From Pseudomonadota bacterium (GTDB lineage: Bacteria; Bdellovibrionota_C; UBA2361; SZUA-149; DAOLCO01), in NCBI GenBank assembly GCA_027487795.1, contig JAIYCX010000038.1, forward strand, positions 1 to 41,204: a stretch of 41,204 nt of DNA. The letters are read 5' to 3'. Below the pieces are notes generated by a model. It was given only the letters and a program-made list of their open reading frames with translations, had not been told where the DNA came from and searched no databases. Below are positions 15,482 through 23,605 of this stretch, piece by piece. The translations under genes and the position numbers were made by a program. Position 1 is the first letter of the stretch. Each line of letters starts with the position of its first letter.

Positions 15482-15844
15482 CTATACATTTACTAATGAT
15501 TGAACAAGATTCAGATTCTGTTCTGAGTCGATAGTCAACATAATAAAACCAGATATCATCATTCCGTCTCGTATCTTACCTAGAAGTTCAAGCCTCCTCG
15601 CATCGACAAACATAGGGAGCCAAGTCGCGTCTGCACCTTTGCCATCCCAAATTGCAAGTTCGACCTGCTCACCCTGTTTCATTCCATCATCGGAAGAGCG
15701 TACGATCTCTGCTTTATTTAATTCTCCAACCGAAATAATACGACAGGCGACGTTATTCTCTTCTATTTCCACTCCGCTCTGGTGAGCCTCCACAAGCTTT
15801 TTAGTTAAAAGTTTAGTAAACGCTTGGGCTTGTTCTATTTCCAT
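15482..15844 (-). CDS. Hypothetical protein
   Basis: A 120-residue acidic protein, unrecognised. It has no membrane segment or signal peptide. It appears alpha/beta with an N-terminal helix (MEIEQAQAFTKLLTKKLVEAH) and a C-terminal helix/strand region (RRLELLGKIRDGMMISGFIMLTID). The ATG at 15844 is chosen because GGAG lies 7 nt before it; the open frame extends upstream to 15928, but the extra residues are not supported by a ribosome binding site. It is a single gene with its own terminator, flanked by TA-type genes. Function unknown. Confidence 0.6.
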   Translation of the reverse strand: MEIEQAQAFTKLLTKKLVEAHQSGVEIEENNVACRIISVGELNKAEIVRSSDDGMKQGEQVELAIWDGKGADATWLPMFVDARRLELLGKIRDGMMISGFIMLTIDSEQNLNLVQSLVNV

Positions 15845-16018
15845 TTTAAAACTCCAGCTTGAACCAAAAAAAACCTTTGACACCCTAGATTGATGCCACA
15901 AATAACTAAAAAAATCAAATAACCGCAATGATAGTTTTTGTGCTATATAGGCGATATATCCTCATGCATCATGTGAGCTATGCCCCGTATGCTTAATCGT
16001 TTTATATATTAATTACTA

Positions 16019-16624
16019 ATGAAAACACCTAATGACAGTCTCTCCAATAATCTTATACTGCAAAGCTTCAGTAAAGATGGCAAGCTTTATGATTCATCCG
16101 GGGAGTTGCTAAGACTTGACCCTAAATTATCCGTGGCTGAAAGGTGGACGAAAATCCTTTCGACACCATTTGCTCTCGCACTATTTGCTGTTTGGATTCA
16201 ATGGAAAGTAGGTTCTATGACTGTCAGTAAAGACTACGTAGCGCTTTCCACTGAGATTCTAAGGGAATCAAAGTCAGATAATACGCCACGAGCCCTACGA
16301 AACTGGGCGGTCGATGTTCTTGATTATCATTCGGATGTAGACTTATCAGAGGCCTTAAAGAATGAATTAAAGGAAGGCAAAGTATCACTGCCATCGGCGC
16401 AAAATGTTCCCGAACTTATATCTGAATTAGCACGTGCACTTAAAGATGCTGAAATCATGGCTGGGGCTGCTCTTATGCATGTTCCATTATCCCCACGTTC
16501 AAATTCGAAAGCAATCGAAATATTGTCTAAGCTAGAAAAATCAGAAGATCCGGCTATACGCAAAACAGCCAAGGAAGCCATAAAAACTTTGAGTGAACCG
16601 ATATCGATATCAATTAGTGATTAA
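16019..16624 (+). CDS. Hypothetical single-pass membrane protein
   Basis: A 201-residue protein with one hydrophobic segment (about 46-64, ILSTPFALALFAVWIQW) flanked by charged regions. A following motif, DYVALSTEILRES...TPRALRNWAVDVLDYHSDVDLSEALKNELKEG, is of a type I have seen in small phage- and plasmid-borne hypothetical proteins. The C-terminal third is helical with a HEAT-like repeat (AIEILSKLEKSEDPAIRKTAKEAIKTL). The function is unknown. TATATT about 8 nt before the ATG suggests a short-leader transcript. No operon partner. Confidence 0.6.
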   Translation: MKTPNDSLSNNLILQSFSKDGKLYDSSGELLRLDPKLSVAERWTKILSTPFALALFAVWIQWKVGSMTVSKDYVALSTEILRESKSDNTPRALRNWAVDVLDYHSDVDLSEALKNELKEGKVSLPSAQNVPELISELARALKDAEIMAGAALMHVPLSPRSNSKAIEILSKLEKSEDPAIRKTAKEAIKTLSEPISISISD

Positions 16625-16785
16625 CAGGTATATGAGTTGATATCCAAATAATTTACAAAATATAACACGTCATTGAATTGAGTATGCTGTGTCGCGCCAA
16701 TTGCACATATATCCTTCTTTAAATCTAAAAAAGCACATTTGCTTAGGAAGAGTAAACGAGTACCAAAAATCTCCAAAATAAATAA

Positions 16786-17318
16786 TAACTTTCAAACAGT
16801 GGCAGAGCTTAAACGCGAATTTTAAGAAACGCGAAAAAGCAACCCAAGTTGTTTATTCAGAAGTTACAGAAAAAGAGCTAAAAGAAGGTGACGAAAAAGC
16901 AGAAACAGAAGCCTTTTTTAACTCACTTAATCCAAAAATTATCTATTCAGGAGATTCAGCATTTTACAGCTACACTAAAGACTATATCCAACTTCCTAAA
17001 ATTTCCCATTTTAAAAGCTCTGAAGATTACTATTCTGTGTTAAGTCATGAAATGGTTCACTGGACAGCCCACGAATCAAGACTAAACAGAAACCTGAGAA
17101 GCCGTTTTGGTTCAGATGAATACGCAATGGAAGAATTAATTGCAGAACTTGGAGCAGCTTTTTTATGTTCAGAATTAAGAGTTACAAACGAGCCGAGAAA
17201 TGACCATGCAACCTATATTAATTCTTGGCTTGAAGTTTTAAAACGAGACAAAAAAGCGATATTTACAGCAGCCACAAAAGCCCAACAAGCAGTTGAATGG
17301 ATGAAAGAACAACAATGA
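16786..17318 (+). pseudogene. Truncated, internally deleted copy of ardC
   Basis: From about 16790 the sequence matches the intact ardC from TFKQWQSL (residue 76 there) to the C-terminus. The start codon and first 75 codons are missing. There is an in-frame deletion in the middle: the stretch from ADKYFIMRSFYVF to SPE is gone, so the frame jumps from EKAE to TEAFF. The zincin motif HEMVH is kept and identity in the last 250 bases is very high. A GTG at 17037 opens a 93-codon frame, but no ribosome binding site supports it. The 165 bases before it show nothing else. Confidence 0.85.
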
Positions 17319-17397
17319 GGGCTTGAAAGATATATTAATAATATTTTCAAAGAGGGTGAATTTGATAAAGGATGCAATGTGCAAAAAATGCACATTG

Positions 17398-17490
17398 CAA
17401 ATCCGCGACAAAGCCGGTCAAGTTAGAGTTGTTGATTATATTAATTGATTTAGAAAAATTGGTACTATCTTTGGGTACTCATAGCTTCCC
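17398..17490 (+). pseudogene. Remnants of a second higBA pair
   Basis: CGACAAAGCCGGTCAAGTTAG at about 17404 matches the RDKAGQVRVVYY codons of the intact toxin gene (14193-14226). About 20 bases on, ATTGATTTAGAAAAATTGG...TCTTTGGGTACT matches the start of the intact antitoxin gene (14350-14385). The intervening sequence is deleted. With the ardC fragment this shows that the whole ardC-higBA cassette was once duplicated. Confidence 0.75.
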
Positions 17491-17496
17491 TTAAAT

Positions 17497-18057
17497 TTAA
17501 TCCTCTCTATTCTCTTGCAACATATTACAAAACAGGGCTCCTTGCTCTATAGCATCGTCTAGGGCTTTGTGAGTATGTTTGAAATTATCAAACCAGCGTT
17601 TTGGCATGTTTTTCTTTGTTGAATTTCTGTAGCCCTTTTTTAACATGGCCATTGCATAGGTTTTTATATCCAAAGCTGAATGAGAAAATGGACTCTCACC
17701 TGAAAATCGGATTAAATACCAGTATACAAACATAAAATCGTATGCTGCTGGGTAACCAACAAAAACTGGTATCCCAGGAAGGTTTTTTAACCAGATCAGA
17801 TAATTTTTCATTGCTGATTCTGGTTCCTGAAGATCTTTTCTACAAATATCCCAAGCTTCAGGCTGTGTTCTCCACCATTCCATAGTAGACGGATTTTCTT
17901 TTCCATCTGGTAATTGTATTAAGTTAGCAGAGAAAGTGCCAACTAAAGTTTTGTCTGATGTATATGCGGCTGAGCCAAAACTAAGCATAGAATACTGTCC
18001 AGGTATTGGACCATCTGCTTCAATATCTGTTGAAACGTAAATTTCTTCTTTACTCAT
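17497..18057 (-). CDS. DEDDh 3'-5' exonuclease-like protein
   Basis: A 186-residue DnaQ/RNase T-like exonuclease. The first metal motif is D11-x-E13 (STDIEADG). Asp107 is in [11 protein letters not shown], and H163-x4-D168 (HKALDD) gives the DEDDh subclass. The [16 protein letters not shown] and [14 protein letters not shown] segments resemble the Rv2179c-like family of exoribonucleases. It starts 8 bases inside the end of the AbiEii toxin gene, so it is translationally coupled to the AbiE pair. Whether it trims tRNA or other RNA in connection with that toxin is not known. Confidence 0.8.
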   Translation of the reverse strand: MSKEEIYVSTDIEADGPIPGQYSMLSFGSAAYTSDKTLVGTFSANLIQLPDGKENPSTMEWWRTQPEAWDICRKDLQEPESAMKNYLIWLKNLPGIPVFVGYPAAYDFMFVYWYLIRFSGESPFSHSALDIKTYAMAMLKKGYRNSTKKNMPKRWFDNFKHTHKALDDAIEQGALFCNMLQENRED

Positions 18058-18886
18058 TTGATAACGTCTTCATAAAGTAATTTACTTTTTCTATCACTTC
18101 GCTAATTGTATTAGGAGCATCTTTTACTTCCTCACGATTTAAAAAATGTCTCCAATATGTTTCTAAACTCTTATATTCAGCACTATCGAAATCAAGACGA
18201 TAGCTAGGTTCCAAATTTCTATTTTTAAATGTTGATTCAATATTGCGTTTTAATTTATTCAAGTTTAGATCTTGATCGCAGAGCTTGAATAAATCGTAAT
18301 AATCTTTCATCCTAGTATTTTGAGATCCTTTCTTTATCGCTATTTGAAACTTTTCTGAAAATATAGTTTCAAGAGAATAAACAAACAATGAAAGGTCTTC
18401 CTGAAAAAAAGATTTCCCTTTGTATTTCATCCGCTCAAGTGAAAACTTTGACGCCTCTACTATATCTCCATAAGCTACATCTATATGCACTGCTCCTTGC
18501 ATTTTGCCCAATAGAAAATGGCAATTAAGTCTTACTCCCGTAGTCTTCATTTCTGGATGGCTTAATACCTCTCCTGAAACTTCTTGCCATTCAATACCAT
18601 CTTCGACAGAGATAGAAAGAACTGATTGTACGATTCTGCTCATATCGTCAACTTGATTACTAATTTCTCTTATAGAAAAGTCCAGATCTCGTGTTTTTCT
18701 CTCGGAATCAGTTAAATAAAGAAGAAGCGAACCACCTTTGAAAATAAATTTATCTACATATTCAGAGATACTAAGCCGATACAAAAATTGTTCTGCACCA
18801 AGTCGACTTAAAAGAACTTGAAATGCAATGCCCCGTTCTTTGGAGAGATTTAAAAGCTGAGCCTGTAAACTTGCGACACTTTTCAT
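18050..18886 (-). CDS. AbiEii/AbiGii-type nucleotidyltransferase toxin
   Basis: A 278-residue type IV TA toxin of the AbiEii nucleotidyltransferase fold. The diagnostic motif is KGGS (50-53) followed by D67-L-D69 (TRDLDFSI), which bind nucleotide and metal. Downstream, [28 protein letters not shown] and [11 protein letters not shown] match the family. AbiEii enzymes block growth or phage development, in characterised members by adding nucleotides to tRNA. The start lies 5 bases after the antitoxin stop, and the end overlaps the exonuclease gene. It is the middle gene of a three-gene operon. Confidence 0.9.
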   Translation of the reverse strand: MKSVASLQAQLLNLSKERGIAFQVLLSRLGAEQFLYRLSISEYVDKFIFKGGSLLLYLTDSERKTRDLDFSIREISNQVDDMSRIVQSVLSISVEDGIEWQEVSGEVLSHPEMKTTGVRLNCHFLLGKMQGAVHIDVAYGDIVEASKFSLERMKYKGKSFFQEDLSLFVYSLETIFSEKFQIAIKKGSQNTRMKDYYDLFKLCDQDLNLNKLKRNIESTFKNRNLEPSYRLDFDSAEYKSLETYWRHFLNREEVKDAPNTISEVIEKVNYFMKTLSNE

Positions 18887-18891
18887 TTTAC

Positions 18892-19476
18892 CTATTCATC
18901 CGCTAGTATTGCTGCGATATAATCATCAAGAGGCTTTTTAAGTTTTATGCCATAAGTACAAAGTTTTTTCACGTCCTTATTTTCTTTCTTCAAATATGTT
19001 TTAAGTGCTTTAAAAGCCACTTCTTCCCAAAGGTACTTAAATGCGTCCACAACACTCTTCTCAGCATCATAGATGAGCACTTTCCGTTTACCAATATGAT
19101 ACTTTTCTATACCAAGCGAATAGCAATTTCCTGAGAGTCTTAGCATTTGATAGTTTTTCGCTTCCACTTTTTGTGGTGGTTTTACTGCCAACGAAATTTT
19201 TCTTTCTTCTTGATCGGTAAGTTGGTGATAAGTAAGAGAAGAAAGTCCGGCCACAACCGCTTTCGGATACTTTGCGCAAGCAACTACGTATCGCTTTAGA
19301 TCATCAGTAAGCCAATCAAACTTCTTTGCATAAACACCCCTCTCAAGGCGAAACAATTCTTCCTCATACACAAGTCGAGAAAGAGTCATTTTACTGATTC
19401 CAATCTTTCCAGCCTCTTCCGTAGTAATAAAAAGATTAGAATCTAAATATTTGGTTAGTTTTTTAGATAGAAGCAT
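18892..19476 (-). CDS. AbiEi-type antitoxin
   Basis: A 194-residue type IV antitoxin. The N-terminal winged helix (about 10-60) has LFITTEEAGKIGISKMTLSRLVYEEELFRLERGVYAK. The C-terminal domain (about 75-185) has AVVAGLSSLTYHQL and the EKSVVDAFKYLWEE region. AbiEi antitoxins neutralise the AbiEii toxin without stable binding and repress their own operon. The ATG at 19476 is preferred: the -10 box TAACAT ends 7 nt upstream, and a longer reading from 19512 would translate through the promoter. A perfect 18-bp inverted repeat covers this promoter. Confidence 0.88.
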   Translation of the reverse strand: MLLSKKLTKYLDSNLFITTEEAGKIGISKMTLSRLVYEEELFRLERGVYAKKFDWLTDDLKRYVVACAKYPKAVVAGLSSLTYHQLTDQEERKISLAVKPPQKVEAKNYQMLRLSGNCYSLGIEKYHIGKRKVLIYDAEKSVVDAFKYLWEEVAFKALKTYLKKENKDVKKLCTYGIKLKKPLDDYIAAILADE

Positions 19477-19483
19477 AAGGCTT

Positions 19484-19530
19484 ATGTTACCAAAACGGCA
19501 GAGAATTGTCAATCTGCCGTTTTGGTAACA
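19484..19530 (-). promoter_or_regulatory. AbiE operon promoter and operator
   Basis: TGTTACCAAAACGGCAGA (19485-19502) is exactly complementary to 19513-19530, with a 10-bp spacer. On the minus strand the spacer holds a consensus -35 TTGACA (19512-19507). After 17 bp comes TAACAT (19489-19484), with the ATG 7 nt further. Two antitoxin half-sites thus bracket the -35 and reach into the -10. Confidence 0.85.
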
Positions 19531-19575
19531 TTCGATAGCAAAACATAAAAATTCCCGAACCTTTATATGTTATTT

Positions 19576-22035
19576 TCATGCATTTTTCTGAGGCATCTCT
19601 TCTTTTCTAAAGTCATATTCAAATGCCTTATAACCCTTCAACCGCTTTTTAAACATTCGATGAAGTGTAGGCACTTGGGAGTCTACATAATCGTAGACCG
19701 TCACCAAGGTCTTCCCTTCATGTTTTCTGTGAAGTCTACCAACATATTGTTGTAGTGTTCCAGTCCACGAAATTGGTAAAGCTAAAAATAAAGTATCAAG
19801 TTTTGGATCGTCAAATCCTTCTCCAATATATCTTCCCGTTGCAAGGATAACTCTAGGGCCTGCGCACAATTCAATTTTCTTCATTGCCGCCAATCGTTGT
19901 TTTTTACCCATTCCACCTTTCAGAATAATAATTGGACAAGGGCAAAGACAAAGCAGCTTTTCAAGTTTCTCAATGTGTTCAACTCGTTCGGTCAGCACAA
20001 GAGGATAATGACCGCTATTTACTGCCTCAAGTATATCTGAAGCTATTTTCTCACTGCGATCTTTATTTTCTAATAGCGCTTGATAAAGATCGTGCATGGG
20101 CAATTTTTCAATATCAGAGGGCAATAAGAAGTTCGTTTCCCTAATAATGACTGAACGACTCTGTTTTTCTATACCTTGAGCCTGTAAAGAACTTTTATCC
20201 GCATGAATAATTTTTCCGCACTGCATTATAATAATTGGGTGATGTCCATCTTTTCTGCGAGGTGTGGCTGTAAGTCCTAAAATATATTTAGCCTTACAGC
20301 CTTTCAATACTTGTTCAAAACTAAAAGCCGAAACGTGATGACATTCATCGACAATAACTTGTCCATAGTTTGCAACTATATCATCAACGGAGCCTTGTTT
20401 CACTAATGATTGAATCATCGCAATATCAATAATCCCCGTTGGTTTTTTCTTCCCTGCCCCGATTTGCCCAACATTCTTAGCAGTAAGATTTAAAAAGCTT
20501 TGCAGTCGTTCTTTCCATTGATCAATTAATTGCTGACGATGAACCAAAATCAAAGTATTTACACCTCTTCTTGCAATCATCGCCGCAGCAACAACCGTTT
20601 TCCCAAATGCCGTTGGTGCTGATAAAAGTCCTATGTCTTCTCTTAAAAGTTTATTTACTGTACTTTCTTGTTCACTCCATAGGCTTCCTGAGAATTCACA
20701 AGATATTGGATGACCAGCAAATCTCACGTCTTCAACTACTACTTTAATTGAATATTGTTTAACCAAACTTAGAACCTCGTCCATACAGCCCCTTGGAAGA
20801 GCTAGATATTTACCAGTATCTTCGGAACAATCGATAACTCGCGGCTTATCATACACAGGAAGTCGCATGGCCTGATTTTTAAAAAATTCAGGATTCTGAA
20901 ATGCTGCTAGCAGTCTTAATTGATTAAGAAGTGAGGGAGATATTCCTAATTTCTCAACAAAAATCAAGTTAGCTCGAACTACTTTGATACTTTCTGGAAA
21001 AGGTCCTGTGACTTCCTTTAGAGCTCGCTTTTTGGATGGTGGAGCTGTCCACGGATCTTCATTGTCAGCCTCTTCATATGAAGGAATTGGAACGTTGATT
21101 ATCGTTCGATTTTTGTAAGCATCAGAAACAATTCTATCTATCTCATACCTTGATACTCGTTTTATCGAATCAAGAATTCTCCATTGATCCTTGGCTGGCC
21201 TAAGATCCTTTGTTAAAAACACCGATCCACCCTTTTCCCTTGAGTGAAACTGAAGAGGTAATGCAATCAGGTTTCCAAAGCCTCCCCGTGGAAGAGTATC
21301 TTGATTAGGAAAAAGTCTGTCATATGAAGTAAGGGTTATTTGATGCCGTCGCTCCATTGTTTGAGTTAGCATCGCAAAACCTAATTGACGAGCTAGCGTA
21401 GCTGGAAGAGGCTCCTCAAAAAATACCCAGACGTGTGCGCCCTTGCAAGATCGCGACCGCTCAAGATAAGCGGTCAGGCCTACCGATTCACAAGTATCAA
21501 CAAAACTTGACGCATCTACTTCATATTCCTTTTCATCAAAATCAGCAGCAAGAGACCAGCAAGTATCATCAATTAGTAGTGGATAGATACCTATAACTAT
21601 TTTACCTTCAAGATGTTGTTGGATTACATCGTCTGTGAGCGCCAGATATTCTGGAATTACACTTTTATCACCTCGCTTTTTGGCATCGAGATATTCCCAC
21701 TTATTTTTCAAAGCAGGCGAATAGCCCGATTTACCATTTTTAGGGTTGTCCCATCTAATTGGATATACATCTTCTCTCCCTCGGAAGAGTTTGCGAAAAA
21801 GCGTTATTTTTTCGACTTTTGATAAAGTATTAATGGTAGTCGGTTCACATTCTTCTATCAACTCTTGAGTCGGAGAAATAATATTTGTTGACGGCTCAAC
21901 TGCTTCATTTAGTGCAAGCTTTGTCTTTAATACTGCGTTTTCAGATCGAAGCGCTGCGTTTTGTTCACTCAACTTTAGGAGTTGTTCAAGAGCTTGATGA
22001 AGCTTTGACTCTAACGATACTTCATCATCAGTCAT
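19576..22035 (-). CDS. TOTE-type primase (AEP)-SF2 helicase fusion
   Basis: An 819-residue protein. The N-terminal coiled coil (about 8-42) is followed by an archaeo-eukaryotic primase-like domain (about 75-310) with metal motif D165-F-D167 (SLAADFDE), KGAHVWVF (198-205) and NLIALPLQ (255-262). A superfamily 2 helicase follows: Walker A APTAFGKT (473-480), DECH box (563-566), LTATPRR (588-594) and QQYVGRLHR motif VI (762-770). This is the architecture of the TOTE conflict-system primase-helicases, thought to act on foreign nucleic acid. It begins 24 bases after a Fic gene on the same strand and probably shares its promoter. The biochemical role is inferred. Confidence 0.85.
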   Translation of the reverse strand: MTDDEVSLESKLHQALEQLLKLSEQNAALRSENAVLKTKLALNEAVEPSTNIISPTQELIEECEPTTINTLSKVEKITLFRKLFRGREDVYPIRWDNPKNGKSGYSPALKNKWEYLDAKKRGDKSVIPEYLALTDDVIQQHLEGKIVIGIYPLLIDDTCWSLAADFDEKEYEVDASSFVDTCESVGLTAYLERSRSCKGAHVWVFFEEPLPATLARQLGFAMLTQTMERRHQITLTSYDRLFPNQDTLPRGGFGNLIALPLQFHSREKGGSVFLTKDLRPAKDQWRILDSIKRVSRYEIDRIVSDAYKNRTIINVPIPSYEEADNEDPWTAPPSKKRALKEVTGPFPESIKVVRANLIFVEKLGISPSLLNQLRLLAAFQNPEFFKNQAMRLPVYDKPRVIDCSEDTGKYLALPRGCMDEVLSLVKQYSIKVVVEDVRFAGHPISCEFSGSLWSEQESTVNKLLREDIGLLSAPTAFGKTVVAAAMIARRGVNTLILVHRQQLIDQWKERLQSFLNLTAKNVGQIGAGKKKPTGIIDIAMIQSLVKQGSVDDIVANYGQVIVDECHHVSAFSFEQVLKGCKAKYILGLTATPRRKDGHHPIIIMQCGKIIHADKSSLQAQGIEKQSRSVIIRETNFLLPSDIEKLPMHDLYQALLENKDRSEKIASDILEAVNSGHYPLVLTERVEHIEKLEKLLCLCPCPIIILKGGMGKKQRLAAMKKIELCAGPRVILATGRYIGEGFDDPKLDTLFLALPISWTGTLQQYVGRLHRKHEGKTLVTVYDYVDSQVPTLHRMFKKRLKGYKAFEYDFRKEEMPQKNA

Positions 22036-22059
22036 TTTTATCTTTTTTAGCCATATACA

Positions 22060-23190
22060 TTAAAATACTAGCTGGTATTTAACCCCCGGTCCTTTTTGTC
22101 CTATCTTCTGAATAAATCCTTTTTTGCTAAGAGTATCTAAGTGGTGTCTAACTGGTGTTCGGCTTAAGCCAATTGCTTGCATAACATCCCCACTTTGAAG
22201 ACGCACTTCAGGTCTATCTTTAAACGCCTGTAATACATCAAGCGTGGATGCAGGAAGACTTTTCAAAACAGCATATTTCTCTCGATAGTAGTCTATATCC
22301 TCACAAGCTTCTATCATTACCTTCATCATAAATCGCAAAAAAGGCTCGTAGTTATATTTGCTCGGATCAGGATTAAACTTTCCTCCTGATACTTTTCTAA
22401 GAACGATGTAGTAATCCTCTCGTTGTTTTTCTATATATCTATCAATGGGCAAATAAGGTGCTACTACTCTAAAACTTTCGTCAGGAGAACTCATAAGAGT
22501 TAGAAGAAATAAGCCTCGCCCTACCCTACCGTTTCCATCTTGAAACGGATGAATAGCTAAAAACCGAAATACAAATTCTGTTGCAACAGCTACAGACCAA
22601 GGGTTGTTAACTAGCGCTTGATTATACCACAAAACTAATTCTCTCATTGCAGTATTAGTTATTGGGCCTGGTGCTGATGTCTCTAAAACAGTTGTTTCTT
22701 CTCCTGTCGCTCGGTTTCTACGCACTACCCGATTAGGACTACTTTTATAACTGCCCTTGTATCTCTCAGCAGGAGCGTAATGTTGTAGCAGTTCGTTATG
22801 GAGTCCTCTCAGAGCCGCTTCAGTCAATGGGAATAAAGTATTTATCTCAGAATAGATGGTATTTAGCATAGAACGACTGCCTGCCACCTCATCAATGCTT
22901 CGCTCTTTATCTTTGGAAAGTTTATTTAAAACTGATTCTCGGCTTTCCTCATAAGCAGTTGTCTTTGCCTCTTTTGAAAGTACAGTATCTAACCAATCAA
23001 TCTCTGCATCAGTAAGCACTGCGTTTTCGATTCGAGTACTTGCCCCGATAGTACTGATACGAACATTGCGCCTGATATAGTCCAATTCCTCTTTGCCTAG
23101 CTGTTCAATTAACTGCTGCTTTTTAGCTGCTAGTTGAGCTAGAGATTTTAGTGAGTTGATATTTTGATTTGATAACTGGTAAGAAAGCAT
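22060..23190 (-). CDS. Fic family protein with winged-helix C-terminus
   Basis: A 376-residue Fic AMP-transferase-type protein. The core motif is HPFQDGNGRVGR (214-225), with all the residues needed for nucleotidyl transfer. An N-terminal inhibitory helix motif S51-TRI-E55-N56 marks a class II, self-inhibited Fic protein. The C-terminal 60 residues form a winged helix (VMQAIGLSRTPVRHHLDTLSKKGFI), so it probably binds its own promoter. An inverted repeat overlies that promoter. The TOTE-like helicase gene follows after 24 bases. Whether Fic modifies the helicase or a host target is unknown. Confidence 0.88.
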   Translation of the reverse strand: MLSYQLSNQNINSLKSLAQLAAKKQQLIEQLGKEELDYIRRNVRISTIGASTRIENAVLTDAEIDWLDTVLSKEAKTTAYEESRESVLNKLSKDKERSIDEVAGSRSMLNTIYSEINTLFPLTEAALRGLHNELLQHYAPAERYKGSYKSSPNRVVRRNRATGEETTVLETSAPGPITNTAMRELVLWYNQALVNNPWSVAVATEFVFRFLAIHPFQDGNGRVGRGLFLLTLMSSPDESFRVVAPYLPIDRYIEKQREDYYIVLRKVSGGKFNPDPSKYNYEPFLRFMMKVMIEACEDIDYYREKYAVLKSLPASTLDVLQAFKDRPEVRLQSGDVMQAIGLSRTPVRHHLDTLSKKGFIQKIGQKGPGVKYQLVF

Positions 23191-23206
23191 TTTTAATTAA
23201 CCATGA

Positions 23207-23265
23207 CTGACTATAATTGACTACGTATCTAGGCTTATTATAGTTAATTATAGTCAGTTAGACAA
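23207..23265 (-). promoter_or_regulatory. Promoter and operator of the fic operon
   Basis: On the minus strand TTGTCT (23265-23260), a 17-bp spacer and a perfect TATAAT (23242-23237). The 12-bp inverted repeat CTGACTATAATT (23207-23218)/AATTATAGTCAG (23246-23257) covers the spacer and the start region, and a third partial copy (TTATAGTTA) lies at the -10. This suits autorepression by the Fic winged-helix domain. Confidence 0.7.
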
Positions 23266-23342
23266 CTCTTAATTTCAACTTCTAACCTAATTAATCTTTA
23301 ATTTAGAAATGCTTATTCAATAAAACTAACAAGTTAAATACC

Positions 23343-23363
23343 GAGTTATGAACTTCATAACTC
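23343..23363 (-). terminator. Hairpin after the repA operon
   Basis: A perfect 10-bp stem, GAGTTATGAA (23343-23352) and TTCATAACTC (23354-23363), with a one-base centre. It is 18 bases past the stop of the last gene of the repA operon. On the minus strand it is followed by GGTATTTAACTT, a poor U-tract. Confidence 0.4.
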
Positions 23364-23380
23364 CCTAACTTCACAACTTG

Positions 23381-23605
23381 TTACAATTTAACCAGCTGCA
23401 ACATCTCCTTTTGACCCTTGTACCCCGCCAACAAAATCGATCTCCGCATCGCCTGAAACCCGACCCCTTCCCGATCATGGCTTCTTTTTCTATAAAAGTT
23501 TCTAACAAAACTTTTAGCTTGAGAAACTGCTTTCTTTTCAAATTCTATTTGTTCTTCTTTTGATGAACTCGCCCACCAATTATCTTTACCTCTTATTTTA
23601 AACAT
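23381..23605 (-). pseudogene. Duplicated tail of repA (74-codon frame)
   Basis: Residues 9-64 of this frame (NWWASSSKEEQIEFEKKAV... to SILLAGY) are nearly the same as the last 75 residues of RepA. The DNA at 23431-23584 aligns without gaps to 24741-24894 in repA. It has its own ATG directly after the DUF1016 stop and could be translated, but nothing suggests a separate function. I read it as a partial duplication left when the DUF1016 gene was placed behind repA. Confidence 0.75.

Noticed and set aside
17037..17318. Independent 93-codon metallopeptidase gene
   Set aside because: It is the end of a broken ardC copy whose upstream part is also present but lacks a start; no ribosome binding site precedes the GTG.
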